In this document: in pieces, positions 50,901-63,900 of the stretch
How positions within the stretch are numbered: position 1 is the stretch's first letter
Layout of the letters: each line of letters starts with the position of its first letter
Origin: Opisthocomus hoazin
Lineage: Eukaryota; Chordata; Aves; Opisthocomiformes; Opisthocomidae
Length of the DNA: 64,000 nucleotides
Assembly: GCF_030867145.1 (NCBI RefSeq)
Contig: NC_134414.1
Location: 75,692,504-75,756,503, forward strand
Direction: 5' to 3'
Translations under genes and position numbers: made by a program
Notes under the pieces: generated by a model
Database searches by the model: none
What the model saw: the letters and a program-made list of their open reading frames with translations, nothing else
Told to the model about the DNA's origin: nothing

Positions 50901-51667
50901 TCCCAGGAAACTGGACATAGTACAACAAATTCTACCTTTTATATAAAATCAGGCATGTAGCTCATGCTTTAAAGTGGGAAAAGGGAACACATGAGCATGT
51001 TTCTAAGACAGCAGCTGCAGTTTTTCAACCCTTCAAAGAGTCAGGAACATACTGTTGTACATGTACAATTTTTCAACAGAATATACTATTGATTTTACAC
51101 ATTTTCTTCCAAACATACCTTTGTCCAATGCGGTAAGAAATTAATGTTGCATAGACTACAGATAATAACTTGCTACAAAAACTTCTAAAAACTTCTAAAA
51201 ACTACCTGCTAGTGGTCAGTCTCTTGGGCTTCACAACCAGGTGAAGCAAATATAGATAAAACTGTCTCCTGCACGTGGCAGGAGCAACAGCTAGACTGGC
51301 TTTTCAGGACTGTGGCTTTGGTGAAGAAACCAGCAGCGGTCATGGTTCATTGAGCTGCAGGAACATCAAATCTCAACAGTACAGGAGACCTCAAGGCCAA
51401 ACCACTAAATAAGTTCACACAAAGGGCTGGTGTATATTAAAAGCATATGTGAGGAGGCCAGCACAATCTAAGTGCTGTCTGCAGTTATCCTGCTTCCTAT
51501 TAGCAGAAGCTGTTTTTCATACCTTGGAAGTCACCAGGAGCTTCACCGCTGGCGTATGCATCAGTAAAGTCAATGCTTATTCCTGTCTCTTTGCTATTTC
51601 TTTATTGTCAGCATGGCAGCATATACTTTTCAGATATGAAGTATCCAAAGATAAGATTTTGGGCTGG

Positions 51668-52043
51668 GCTTTGTCAGCCTGAAGAAGAGAAGGCTGAGAG
51701 GGGACCTAATAAATGCTTGTAAATATCTCAAGGGTGGGTGTCAGGAGGATGGGGCCAAACACTTTTCAGTGGTGCCCAGCGACAGGACGAGGGGCAATGG
51801 GCACAAACTGAAGTACAGGAAGTTCCGTCTGAACATGAGGAAGAACTTCTTCCCTCTGAGGGTTACGGAGCACTGGAACAGGCTGCCCAGGGAGGTTGTG
51901 GAGTCTCCTTCTCTGGAGATATTCAAGACCCGCCTGGACAAGGTCCTGTGCAGCCTGCTGTAGGTGACCCTGCTTCGGCAGGAGGGTTGGACTAGATGAC
52001 CCACAGAGGTCCCTTCCAACCCCTACCATTCTGTGATTCTGTG
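51668..52043 (+). mobile_element. CR1 3' end copy
   Basis: Starts inside the end of the polymerase (cctgaagaagagaaggctga) and keeps the 64-codon tail [20 protein letters not shown]. It ends ctaccattctgtgattctgt. It appears young, with little decay. Confidence 0.94.
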
Positions 52044-52664
52044 AAGATTTTGCAACTGGGGACATACAACTCTTTATCGGTGCAGTTATACGGCAAGGAG
52101 ACATTTCTGTTCCTTCAATATGTGTTATAGTAAAAGAGTCAGCACTGTAGTCTCAATGCCAGATTCTGAGCTGCTGTTGACACGTAATGCTGTGCGGGTT
52201 TGAGCACACGACAGCGGTGTGCATACCCTGAAAATTTCACTGTGCTTAATTCTAATGCTATTCTTTAACCGAATTCCTTCTAATTGGTCTGAACCTCTTG
52301 ATTCCCATTCATCCACTAGATGGCAAGATGAGTCTGCTCTACCAACAAGTGACAGCAAATCTGCTCTATGGAGTTACTTGGGGTACTAAAACCAGGGGAG
52401 CACAGAGCAGAAACTAAAGGGCATTAAATCTCTACATGGAAGTTCTAATTCAGCGACAAAATTACCTTTATTCTGTGTAGTTTAAGCTTTAAGCATCCAA
52501 ACGGATTATTCTATGAGCTTTCTATGTTAAAAGAAGAGATTTTTTGCACTGGGCAGACTGTCCTTCTGTTATTCCACTAAAGCAGACTGCTTAGGGTAAA
52601 ATTTGCCAATTTTCTTTAAAAAAATATTGTTGAAAATTTAGATTCTTTGTAAGTAGCACAATAA

Positions 52665-53310
52665 CAGAATGGTTGAGATTGGAAAGCACCTCTAGAGGTT
52701 ATCTGGTCCAACCCAGCTGCTGAAGCAGGGTCACCTAGAGCTGGTTGCCCAGAATCACGTCCAGGCGGCTTTTGAATATCATCAAGGATGGAGACTCCAC
52801 AACTTCCCTGGGCAGCCTGTGCCAGTGCTCACCCTAACCACAAAATGTGTTTCCTCATGGTCAAAGGGCACCTCCCATGTTTCAGTTTGTGCCTGTTGCC
52901 TCTGGTCCTGTCACTGGGCACAATGACAGAGCCCTGGAACAGGCTGCCCAGGGAGACTGTAGATTCTCCTTCTCTGGAGATATTCAAGACCTGCCCGGAC
53001 AAGGTCCTGTGCAGCCTGCTGTAGGTGACCCTGCTTTGGCAGGGGGGTTGGACTAGATGACCCACAGAGGTCCCTTCCAACCCCTACCATTCTGTGATTC
53101 TGTGATTCTTTGCACTCCCCCTTCAGATGGGAGCCTTCTCTTCTCCAGGCTGAAGAGTCACAGCTGTCTCAGCTTTTCTTCATAGGAGAGATGCTCCAGT
53201 CCCTTCACTGATTTCATGGCCCTTTGTTGGACTTTCTCCAGTATGTCCATGTCTCTCTTCTACTGAGGAGCCCAGAACAGGACACAGGACTCCAGGTGTG
53301 GCTGCACCAG
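52665..53310 (-). mobile_element. CR1 copy interrupted by another CR1 of opposite orientation
   Basis: Minus-oriented CR1 sequence is present at 52665-52921 (agaatggttgagattggaaa onward). It resumes at about 53108-53310 (gagccttctcttctccaggc, gtgtggctgcaccag). The two parts are consecutive in the CR1 consensus, so they were one element. Confidence 0.88.
52922..53107 (+). mobile_element. CR1 3' end inserted within a minus-strand CR1
   Basis: Plus-oriented 3' end from gagccctggaacaggctgcc to ccattctgtgattctgtgat. It is nearly the same as the last 190 bases of the copy ending at 52043. Confidence 0.88.
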
Positions 53311-55564
53311 TGCTGATGTTGTAGTAATGTTGTAAAAGTGTTCCATAGTTCTTTTCATGCTTTCTCTTTAAGGCTACAAATGTGATAACATCTAGGGAAT
53401 GACATTAATTGTAATGCATATCAGATTTCTGTATTAATCACCAAGGAGTACAAAAAAAAGGGACAACTGTGGCATTTTTTGGTCATTATTACAGTCACTT
53501 ACTCACCCCCTAGTTCTGTAAAAGTTCTTTGCCACTCTCAGAAATTACCCTTTTTCTTTCTGTCAAGGCCATTCTGTTCAGTGCTGGTAAACTGCAAAAA
53601 GAGTTGTCAGGTTTCTCTTGTGATTGTTTTCCTCTTTTGTTTCTTGGTTGGCCACAAGGCTTGATACAAAAGGAGTGTCATCACAGGAGCCATTCAATGG
53701 GCTTGTTTTTCACCATCCTAACTACATGCCTGGGTAACAGAAGTCAGTAAGATATCAGTACATTTCAGAATAATTTGTTTCCTTACTGATCCTGTGCACT
53801 TCCTCATTGTACCTTCTCCTCCCTTTCCAGCTTCAAAATTCATCCTAGACCTTTTGTTTCCAAGATACTCAGTTAGCATCCTTTTTTCCTCATTAAGTGC
53901 CCTGGACTCAAACTCTATTAAAAATTGATCTTGTAATAATCTTGTGAATACTCTGTCTTGCTCAGAAGCTGCTCTGAAAAATCTTCACTGTGAATAGTAA
54001 CAGGCTTTCCTGCCTTTACACATACCCTAGTATTAGTATTCTTTCAGTGGGAATAAATAGTACTGTAGGAGTAAACTAACTCTCTCTTACATTGGCATGA
54101 ATCTGTTTTGTGGAGCATCCATAGAGACAGTGAAATTTATCTAGAGGGATATTTGGGAACAAGACCCAACACTGCACACAATCTAGTGAGGCAATAACGA
54201 GATGCAACATTAGACGTTTTATAGCGAGCAATGAGTGAATGACACTTGAAAATATAACTCGTCAGTGACAAGCTGTTTAGTTTGCCATAGATTTTTAATT
54301 TAATGTTGAAAAAAACCCTGTACATAAACTGCATACACATTTTTCTTACTCCAAATAGCCATCCAGAAGTCTGAAGATCCACATTCAATAAAAGCTTACA
54401 GTGCAAGTAAAGGACTTGCGTGTTTTCTAAGCCTGGACTTGTAATATTAGATAGTCTGCATCTAATTTTCACTTTCTAAGTCCATCTCTGTAGCAAGCTT
54501 GAAGCTCAAACCCAAGCCTTCTCCAACAGCAAGAAAATTCCAGGTTTTGAGAAGCTAAAAAGATTAAAGTTCGCAAAGGTATCTGTACTAGAACATATTT
54601 TGTTCATACACCCCTATACTAGGAGGACATTTGGCTGTGACCATTGCATCTGAAAGTATTCCCTATAAGAAGAAAGTACAACTAGGCACAAAGTCAAAGC
54701 AGGGGAAATAAAAAAAGGTGGATATTATCTGTTATACAAACGCACTAAGTCTTGGTTTTCAGTAGCGTAAAGGAATGCTATCAGTGTAGAAAGAATCCCC
54801 AAATCTTAAAATTTGAGAAGTTATTTTTATCTGGAGATAATAACAATAGCAACAGACTGGTCTGTTGCACTTGAAAGATTTAAATTTTCCCTTTGTGTGA
54901 CATTCATTTTTATATATATAAAAATATTAAAAATGCATATAAATATATATTGGTGTGTATTTATTTCCCTTAATACTGCATTTTTTTTAAATGCTGTATT
55001 CACATCAGTCTCAAAAGAGCCTTTGCTGAGGCATCCTTACTAAGGAAGAATAAAATTTCATGGTATGAGTATTACTGTTGAATAAAAAAAGAATAAGTAG
55101 TGGAAAACATCAACAGAAGCACAACAGTATACTTTCTAGTTGAATAATACACATTATGCTTTCTAGGTGAATAATACAGAAGGCATTTATGTTTGATCGA
55201 CTGCATTAGAAAGGTAAAGCAAACCTGAGAACATTCAGCTGTTCAGAATCAAAACTTTCAGTTATATGTACAAGTATGTAAAGAAAGAGTATAGGTACAT
55301 TTTGTGTCCTGTGACATGCAGAATTCCGTACACAACCTAGAATGATTGCTTCACAGAACTCCCACACCCATAAAAACTCCCCTCCGTTCCCCAGACCTCC
55401 TCCACCAGTTTACCTTCTCGTTACTCAGTTGAAGGACTGGAAAAATTTCAGAAATACAGCCAAACTTCCAGACTGTAAAATCGTGTACCTACTGAAAGGA
55501 AAAGGAGCCGCAGGCGTGTGGTTCATCCTGATGGTGTACCTGTGTTTTTTCTTAGACTTGCTGC
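53311..55564. other. Intergenic DNA and IL1RL1 3' UTR
   Basis: No gene seen. Sequence left of 55565 should be IL1RL1 3' UTR. The AT tract at 54910-54970 contains tttatt, a possible minus-strand poly(A) signal. Confidence 0.4.
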
Positions 55565-55911
55565 TCACCCAGCATGAGCTGAGTATGAGGACTGGAGTGT
55601 CAGTGGCATGTGGTACCTCACTTGCTTCCAGAACTTGGAATTGGATGACTGTGGGTGCACAGTGTGCTGCTCTTTCCATTTGATGGTACCTTGCTGCTTA
55701 ATAATAAACCTAAGAGATTCCTGAAGCTTCTCATAACTCCCAATCATCTCCATTTCCAGCAGGATCACCTTTGTATCGTTTTGAATAAGGGCATTGTATA
55801 AAGCAATGTGTTGATCATACGCAGGTTCTTTACAGTTAATCAGCTGGTGTGTTAGAAGGATGATCAGCCGTCTGCTCTTCTGCATCCTCTGCTCAATTGC
55901 ACTGGCTGTAT
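55565..55911 (-). CDS. IL1RL1: IL1RL1 terminal TIR exon with stop codon
   Basis: The acceptor is TGTTCCTAG|AT. The exon encodes TASAIEQRMQKSRRLIILLT, ALIQNDTKVILLEMEM, GTIKWKEQ and box 3 SKFWKQVRYHMP. It closes with a short tail SSYSAHAG and TGA at 55565-55567. The tail is shorter than in mammals. Confidence 0.94.
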
Positions 55912-58900
55912 CTAGGAACATACAGGAAAATGATGAGACCCTGATATTTCTTTTACAAACTCTTTTGTTTTTAGGCACTTCACTTTCGTTGCTTTTTAAC
56001 CAGAAATAACTTCTGTCTCACTTCAGTCTGGCACAGTTTATTCAGAAGAAAAAGAGCTTAAAAAAAAAAAAAAAAAACCCAAACAAAACAAAACAAACAC
56101 CAAAACTCCAAAGCTTTCCTGTCAAATGTTTTCTTTAGTTGAAAAATCAATATTTTCACTGCTCTTAAGAATTGTTAGGATTTTCTAATCCAGCCACCTA
56201 GGGTCAAATTCAGTAGTTCTGGATTGCATCAAATTTCTGCTTGATCATTAGTCTCCATGTAAGAAATCATGTTCTATCTAGTTTAGTGCTTTACAGTCTG
56301 ATCCTGCAATATTTACCCGTGAAAACTTCTCATTTGGAGACTTCTGGGTGACTTAGTTCTAAGAGGTTTACTTACCAGCAGAGGGAGTGTTAATTCTCCT
56401 GAGCAATAGCATGCTAATTTATACACTAACCTGTGCATTGGGTCGGCATCTGCCCTGCGGGAGCGGATCCAGACTTGCAGGGCACTTGTAAATCATCACA
56501 ACTAAAGGTGTTTTTCTTTCCCACTGCCACGTTAGGGAGAGCTGATGAACCTCAACTGAGACCAGGATGTTGGAGTTGTGGAATCTAGCAAACTCAAGAG
56601 CCAGCATGCTATGGGAGAAGCTTCTGGGCCAGCTTGGGACGGTCCACATCAAGCCTCCAGGAGCTGCTTTTCTCAGTGACCTGCTGTGAGGTCTGTGGGA
56701 GGAAGGCTGCAGATGAATTCCTGTGCAGTGAAATGCTCATCCCAGTTAGAAGAGTTTCCTGTCGTCTGTAGAATCAAAGCTGGAGTTGTTTTGGTGGGAG
56801 CATGTGATGCTGGGCCAAAAGAGAGAAGGTGGGAGCCAAACTAAGGAAATTCAATGCAACAATTATCTAAGCCACTGATTTGCAGATGTCATCAGCCAGC
56901 TGCATATGCATCCTTTTTTCCTTCGCTGGGGGCTGCCAGCCCATTGCAAGGATCTTCTCAGTCTCAGAGAGGCCCAGCTTTTTCAGCTCCTGGGTCAGGA
57001 AGAGAACCCTTTTGATGACTTCTCTGTCCTATTTCTTGGCTCTGAGGGTATTCTGTGAAAACAATTGGCCTTTCTGTGAAGTTCACGAATTCAAACTCCT
57101 TTAATTTCCTTCTTCTTTTTCATTAAATTTTCCTGATGTTGGGAGAATAGATCCTTTGGAAGGTGAGAAAAACTAAGGTAAGCAGCTACTGTCCTATGCT
57201 TAGTTCCCATAATAACAACACTTTTAAAAAAAGACCTTTCTCAGTTTTGAGGTACCGTCCGTTGTGCTCAGGACTGAAAGACCTTGGGAGGTATTCACTT
57301 CTCCACTTGGATTTCTGATGTCATACTTGTGGCAAGAGGAAAGATGGGGCTGCATGCTGCAAATACTTTAACCACAGGATTCAGTGCACCCTGTTTTGTG
57401 AATGTTAGAAGTTTATATGGGCTGAGAAAGTGACAGAAAATATTGTGAAAGAAAAATCCATCAGCAACTATTAGACACAAAATTCAAGCATCTGCAGTCC
57501 GTATGATGCTGGGAGAAGACATTAGTGGAATTAGAATATAAGCTCGCCCTGTTCTTAAAGACTTTTCCAGTCCTTTGCCCATAGCCACTGCTGAAGGTAG
57601 AACACTTGGCTGCACAGAACATTGCTCCAGTGAAATACGATCAGTCCTCTGTTATTTGCTCATGTTTTTGTGTGTTACAGATACAGCAGCGCCAGCAGTA
57701 TTTGACTAGATCCTGCAGCAAGGAATGCAGTTGGCAGGACGATGAGACCATGAGAAGAACGGAGTAGAAGGTGATGTTGGTGAAAAATCTTGGTTTGCTG
57801 GGTAATACTTGCATTTGTACCGTTTCAGGCAACTGTTAGGTTGTAGAAAATGCCATTAATTGATAAGACCAGGAAACAAAAAGAATGCTAGTTTAGCGAA
57901 GCATAATGGGAGTCCAACAGCTAGGCAGTGCTGTTTATCACTTGAATCATTCTGTTTAACTTTCCTTTCTACTGGAAGAGCACAAGTTTCAAGTAACAAA
58001 GCTTTCCCCTGGAACTAAGAGTCATGAGCATGTCTTGAAATAACAATGCCATTTGATGTCCTCACTGCATTTTTTTTTCCTGGAAATATATGGAGTTTTA
58101 CAGTGAAAAAAATGATTCATCAAATGCTATGATATGTGTTCAAGAAGGATCAGAATAACCCGAAGCAGCATTTCCTGTTTTACTCTGTTTACCGTATTTT
58201 AATTGTAAGGTTTTGGAAACCTGGTAACAAAAAGCTCAAGATCAGAAAATAAACAAGAGTGGGAAGCGTATGGGTAAAGTCCATCTGCTTGGAAGCAGAG
58301 AACTTTCAAGTATTCCCAGTGGCAGGCAGATTCGGAATAGCTTTTCCACCCAAGTGAAAGCATTTTGGGACGTGAAAACAGACAACGAAGAGAAAAGCTG
58401 AAGGCTGGGAAAATAGGCAGAAAGAGAAAAAGAAGGACGGTGGTCAACTGTTGGGACATTTTCAGAGTTTTGATTAAATCAGATTGAAGAAGTCAAACAA
58501 AAGTTACTCGATGTCCAAAGCTGGCTTGGTGAGTCTTGTGTTTGTTACTCCTGGGTTACAGGCATCCATTCATGCCTTCATACAGTAAAAACGTCTTTGC
58601 TTTCATCCAATTTGTTAGAGCCCTTGTTAATCCCATAGTCAGTTCCGTGCCATGCTCAGTTTTCTTCAGGATTGTCATCTATAAACCGCAGTTTGAGAGT
58701 AGTGTCCCGAAAGAAAATATTGGGCAGTTCCTAATCAGCTTAAGAGGTGGCATAAGTTTTTGTCATTGACAGTTTTGTGAGCTACTGTTAGTTCCTTGTT
58801 CTGGATCTGGGAATGGTCTGGCTCAGCAACTCTTGCAGCTTTTTTTACATGCTTGTTGCAGTGGCTATTCTGAAGGCCAGGCAGCACTTTTGCTACTCTC

Positions 58901-60910
58901 CAGAAGAGAAGGGCGTTGAAGACCTCAGCCCTGGCTCTGGGCAAATGGATGACACTTGCCCAATGCAGATGATTTCAGAAATGTGCAACAGAAAATGTGC
59001 CACCTCTGGCTTCATGCCTGCTTACTGACAGGGACAGAAGATCTGGTCCACAGCATAAGCAGAACACAAGATAAACAGACAAGTCAGGTCTGGAGGAAAG
59101 CACATAGCACCTAGATGGCAACAATCATAAAAGATAGTGTAGAGGTGTCCATATGGAAATTAGGACAGATTAATTAACGTGATTCCATTCTGGAAGGCAA
59201 GGAATAATAAAGAATACCAGCTCTCTCCTGAATTAGCACTGGGAATTGTGTGAAGTGAAAGTAGGTCACATCAGTGAACAGAAGCTGAACTGACTCTAAC
59301 ACCCTTGCAAGAGGTTGAAAAAGCCTGAGTGATAAAAGCAAGGTTAATTCCTCAACTTTGTGGTTTTCTCCTCTTCTGTGTTTTGCAGACCTACTCACAC
59401 GCAGTCTGGTTGTGGCTTTGCCCAGATAATGGCTGTGCAGAGTTATGCTACCCAAAGACAAGATTTATGTTTAAAAGAGTCACACTTGGGTCACATTTCC
59501 TGCATGACCCAAGAAGACGATAAACAATCTGCGCCCTTGCCCTGCAGCTTGCTTTTCTCACACGCTGACAAGCACAGGGGGACTTTGTGCCACCCTGCCT
59601 GAGACAGCAGACACACAGTTGCTGAGGAGACGAGCAGCAAGCTCGGGAACATGAAGGGACCTCCTATACCCCTAAAAGGGACTAGAACCACAATTTGCTC
59701 AAGCTTGACAAGTCATTCAGTGCATTATCTGATCTGAAACTTACCTTCTCCAGGATATATATCTCTCCCATAAATACACAGGTTATATCCACATTTAATT
59801 TCTAGAATATCTGGCATGATTTGGTAAACAAAATACTCCACAAAATTAGCTTCGTTGGTGTGGCTTCTGGGGTATATAACATATGCATCATATATCTTCC
59901 CATCTGTAAGGCAAAACAAGAGGAAAATGTATTGTGTTAACATGAACTAGAGCTGTCTATTGCAAAAGCTAAAAGAGAAGTATAAACATCAGTCTTCGAA
60001 ATAGATCTAAGTAGAAGTTCCTGCTAATCTGAATAATGTAGATCATCAGATGCATGCCTGGAAATTAGAGACTGCGCACGTTTGTTGCTTTCCATGCTCA
60101 TTTGCTATGTCCTGCGTGTTTGTAACTTTGGAGGACCTGACCTTGGTGTTGTGAAGGCTGTATCCCAAAGTATCCAGAGTAAGAATTCAATTGATTGTTA
60201 CATGATAGCATGAAATACAGATGAAGCACAGCATTTGTTATTTCAGTAATACAATAAGCTGTTGACAGCCTTTGTCTTTCAGGACGAGACACTTCACTTA
60301 AATTCTTCCACCTTGAAGAAGTTTATTCCCCCAAACAATACTAGTACCTTTCTATTTGGCTTATAAAAACTGTAGTGCTCTAACACATGCCTGTCAACAC
60401 ATTAGCCAGCAGGCTGGTTCCTTTGCTTTGGAAAGCATGTAACAAGTACAGTGAGTAGCACTGTAAACTGGATTTTCACTGCCATTGAATGTTCCATGGC
60501 AAATATTTTTGTTAAAAAAATTGAAACCAGGCCTGAGTCCCTCTTTTATGTAACACATCACTACAGAACCCAGGAAATAAGGGAATGTCCAGCACTAGCA
60601 GAGCTATGTATGCCCCCTCTTACCTAAACAATTTCAGAAGGTGTAAGAAAGCAAAGGATCAGGCTCAAGTGTCATATGAGTTAGTAATCAACTATCAAAT
60701 AAATTCATATCCATATGATTTGCTTTTTTTGCTTTTTTTAGACTTTCTTGCTCAATTCTTACTCACCATCCTTGACTGGGTGGGGCTGAAATATCTCCCG
60801 ATACAGCAGGACGATATCCACTCGGAAGGACTGATAAAGGATAACAGACACTGCTATTGCAACTAGCAGAACGAGAGATCCTACGATCAAGAGGACGTTG
60901 GGAAGACCCA
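55565..60910 (-). CDS. IL1RL1: Interleukin-1 receptor-like 1 (ST2, IL-33 receptor), 3' half; 5' end beyond right edge
   Basis: Membrane receptor chain for IL-33, which pairs with IL1RAP and signals through MyD88. Three exons are recognised: 60767-60910 (transmembrane), 59745-59903 (TIR 1) and 55565-55911 (TIR 2 with stop), 650 nt in one frame. TIR 1 has YDAYVIYPRS, CGYNLCIYGRDIYPGE; TIR 2 has LYNALIQNDTKVILLEME, QQGTIKWKE and KFWKQVRYHMP. The ENKCGY-LCIYGRD, ALIQND-KVIL and FWK-VRYQMP motifs of mammalian ST2 separate it from the neighbouring paralogue IL1RL2. Position just upstream of IL18R1 in the same orientation agrees. No Ig-domain exon could be recognised up to position 64000, so those should lie further right. 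A tttatt at 54960-54965 is a possible poly(A) signal. Confidence 0.9.
55912..59744 (-). other. IL1RL1 intron between the two TIR exons
   Basis: A 3.8-kb intron. It contains an A-rich tract at 56058-56100 and the coding-like stretch at 56867-57029. Several other short frames (56.4-56.7, 57.3-57.5, 58.7-59.0 kb) have no recognisable identity. Confidence 0.6.
56867..57029 (-). pseudogene. Coding-like stretch in the IL1RL1 intron, possible processed pseudogene remnant
   Basis: In one minus-strand frame about 53 codons read REVIKRVLFLTQELKKLGLS, ETEKILAMGWQPPAKEKRMH and QLADDICKSVA, then stop. The amphipathic, protein-like composition differs from the surrounding intron. Just upstream on the minus strand (about 57030-57110) another frame reads KEFEFVNFTERPIVFTEYPQ. 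No splice sites fit it to IL1RL1 and I do not recognise the parent gene. It may also be chance. Confidence 0.25.
59745..59903 (-). CDS. IL1RL1: IL1RL1 TIR exon 1
   Basis: This 159-nt exon has acceptor CTTACAG|AT and donor GAGAAG|GTAAGT. It encodes DGKIYDAYVIYPRSHTNEAN (box 1) and KCGYNLCIYGRDIYPGE (box 2). Confidence 0.95.
60767..60910 (-). CDS. IL1RL1: IL1RL1 transmembrane exon
   Basis: This 144-nt exon has acceptor TTCTTTGCAG|TG and donor AGGATG|GTGAGT. It encodes GLPNVLLIVGSLVLLVAIAV, the rest of the helix, and FRVDIVLLYREIFQPHPVKD. Both ends are phase 1 like the other receptors of the cluster. Confidence 0.92.
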
Positions 60911-63900
60911 CTGCAAAGAAGGTGAACATATTGTTAGCCGTAGAGAAGTTAACCCATGGGCTGAAGCCTCAGCCTCTCATATCCTTACTTCTGTTGCAGC
61001 TGTAAGGAGCTCACAACAGAGATGACAAAGCTTTTCCTTTCCCCAGCTGCTGTAGCCAACACAGAGATCCCTAAACTAGAAGCATACCAAGCAGAATATA
61101 ATTAACATTTACTTCCATTGAATCCAGACCTACCTACACTAAATACCACAGCTGACAACGATGTTTAAGTATTTTTGTAACATTATCAAAGTGTTGATAA
61201 CACAACCAGCAACAATGTTCAAGAAGTACTTCATAAGGCATCTAAGCCTACACATCACAACCATAAGTGTCCACAAAAAGACAAGCGTAGGCTTCTGGCG
61301 TAGTTGCACAAATAGAGTACAGAGAAATATGTGCAAATAATGTAATCTGCAAGATAAGAACAAAGTACACAAACCAAACAGGAAAATAGAACATATCGTA
61401 GTCACAAAAATAAAATAAACTGTGCTGGAGGCAGATGACGTTCTCCCCTGCTTTTTCCTTTGAAGAGGGTCAAGGAGCATAAAATAGCAATGACAAGTAA
61501 GGAAAATTTGGAAAGAAAGGAGCCACTCACTTTAGTTCCAGCTTCCCTCATGGAAGAGCTCTTGAATCTGACCACCTCTGCCTCGGAGATGAAGAATTAT
61601 CAAGGATAGATTCAGACTAGATATAAGGAACAATTTCTTTACGATGAGGGTGGTGAAATACTGGAACAGGTTGTCCAGAGAGGTGGTGGAGGCCCCATCC
61701 CTGGAAACATTCAAGGCCAGGCTGGACGGGGCTCTGAGCAACCCGACTGAGTTGAAGACATCCCTGCTCACTGCAGGGGGGTTGGACTAGGTGACCTTTA
61801 AAGGTCCCTTCCATCCCAATCTATTCTATGATTCTGTAAGGATGGCAGTCACCAGCTTTGTGCTATCATACACACACAACTAGCCTAGGACAAGATTGTG
61901 ATTATCGCTCTTCTAGGGGAACTATGTTTCTATCACAAGCCAGATAGCTGCATTTCTGTAACAGCCCACTTCTCCTCTTGTCTGTGATTCACAGAACAGA
62001 AATCAATCTAGATATGTGCATCCTCTGGATGGTATCCACTTCTGCTGCAGCAAGAAGCGATGGAAGCTAGAAGCAAGATCATTTTGTACTCTTTCAAAAC
62101 TAGAAAGATGGAAGCTTAAACCTGAGACTGTTACAGCCACAGAGCTGAAGAAGATACTTTTGATGTATGTCCTGGAAATATTGAATTCACCCAGGATTCA
62201 GCGTTGAAAACACTATGAATTCCAGATAGCCAAGTTTAACATTAGAATATCAAAGGCTTTATAAAGCAACTACACAAAATGGATTCATGCTTCCCTTAGA
62301 GGGAAGATTAATGGCAATTGTCTCATAGTAGAAATCTCCTCCTAAGCAAATGAAGGATACCTAAATCTACTCCACTTGGTTTTAACAGATAGATTCAGAG
62401 CAGTTCCATATACATTTTTTCTCTGACAACCAAACTCATAAAGATATTTCCACTCACAGTCCGCCTTCTTTACCTAGTTATTCCTGCCCAGCATGACAAC
62501 TCATCATCCTATAGTTGTAATAATAAAACTGCTTTGGGGACTTTTCTGTGATACAGAACACTGAAATTATTTAGATTAAAAAATATACCTCTAGAGGTGT
62601 TGGACTGGATGATGGACTTTTACCCCCAAAGAAATGCACACAAAAATGTCCACACTGTGCATCACATCTGCGTAAAAAGGGTCCATCTATTTTTATTTTA
62701 CTATGGTATAGCACATACAATAATTTCCAGATGCAATGCCCTGGCTTGGAATATCACTAGAATCACGCATCTTTTCAGTGTTACAGTGAGATTTCAGGTA
62801 TACTGCAATTTCAGAATTATCTTAGCTGAGGAAAGAAATGCTCCTTTGAATGTTGACCACATATAGGTTTAAATACAAGCATTCTAGCAATAGAGACGTG
62901 GAGGTCAGCTCTGGCATCCTCACTGTGAAGACCCTTCACAGCATCTCAGCCCATGGAGGGTGATTACGTGTACTGGTAGCAACTCCACTCAGCCAAGAGG
63001 ATCAGACGTTCAGGGCTCTTCCTCCTTCTGCCTGCAAAACATGCAGAAGATACACGTGGCTGCAGCAGCAGGCCATTCGCCGGCACTTGCGGAGGTGCGT
63101 CTTACAGCAGGCTGAAGACCCAGTCTCAATTTCCTCTACAGAAGAGGCAGCAAGACAGATGGGAAAATGCTGCAGATGGTATGCATCCAGTAAGCATGCT
63201 ACCAGGTGAAGGTACTGACCAGCACCAGTGAGCAATTTCAGAGCTCTTGCTTGGACTTGGCACTAAGTGAATGAAGTAAGACAAAATACTTAGCAGTGAA
63301 GAGTCTCTTATATAGAAATTCACAGGTTCCCTGGCTTCTCCAGGAAATCTTGAATAACGTAGTGTATTGAGTAGTACTTGCAGAGCCAACCTAAAAATAT
63401 TAATGCCTGAGAAATTCCACTGGAAATGTATTTAAATAAAGAGTTTACAAGTACATTTTCCCTTTACTCTGGTAGGATGTGAATTAAATCTGGCATGATT
63501 TTCAACTCTTCCTCTTTCTCTCTTTGCCATTTAAAGGGAGAAAGAAACATCAGGCACATGATGATCCTACCTCCCCAGAGCTGGGAGATCTGGGGAAACC
63601 ACCTTCCAATAAGATCGAAGTGGGCAAGACAACAACCATTTTCTTTCACAGTGAAGTTTGTCCATTTTGTGGTTTTAGCAGTATCACGTGATGCCCATGA
63701 ATGAACTTTGTCCCTGTGGACCCCTTCAAATTTACAATTTGATCCATTTTCCTGGTCAATACACACACACAGAAAACCCCTTCTACTACCTGGTGAGGAT
63801 GACCCAAGGATCGGATCAGAGATTGCCACTATTTCTTACTGTTTCATTTGTTGAGACTGTGCTCACCATGACAGTACAAATACCATTACACTGCATGAAG

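Noticed and set aside
55565..60910. Assignment of this receptor to IL1RL2 instead of IL1RL1
   Set aside because: The KCGY-LCIYGRD, ALIQND-KVIL and KFWK-VRY-MP motifs and the position beside IL18R1 fit IL1RL1 better.
63002..63235. Cysteine-rich small frame (SSACCKTHLRKCRRMACCC) resembling a small secreted peptide
   Set aside because: No recognised peptide family and no clear transcript structure; short frames of this size are common by chance.
63464..63829. 121-codon minus-strand frame with NFTVKEN and GGRIIMCLMFLSPFKWQRE, faintly like the domain 2 to domain 3 region of ST2
   Set aside because: No acceptor and donor pair gives the required phases, introns expected inside are absent, and spacing of cysteines does not fit. 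Kept only as a point to test.
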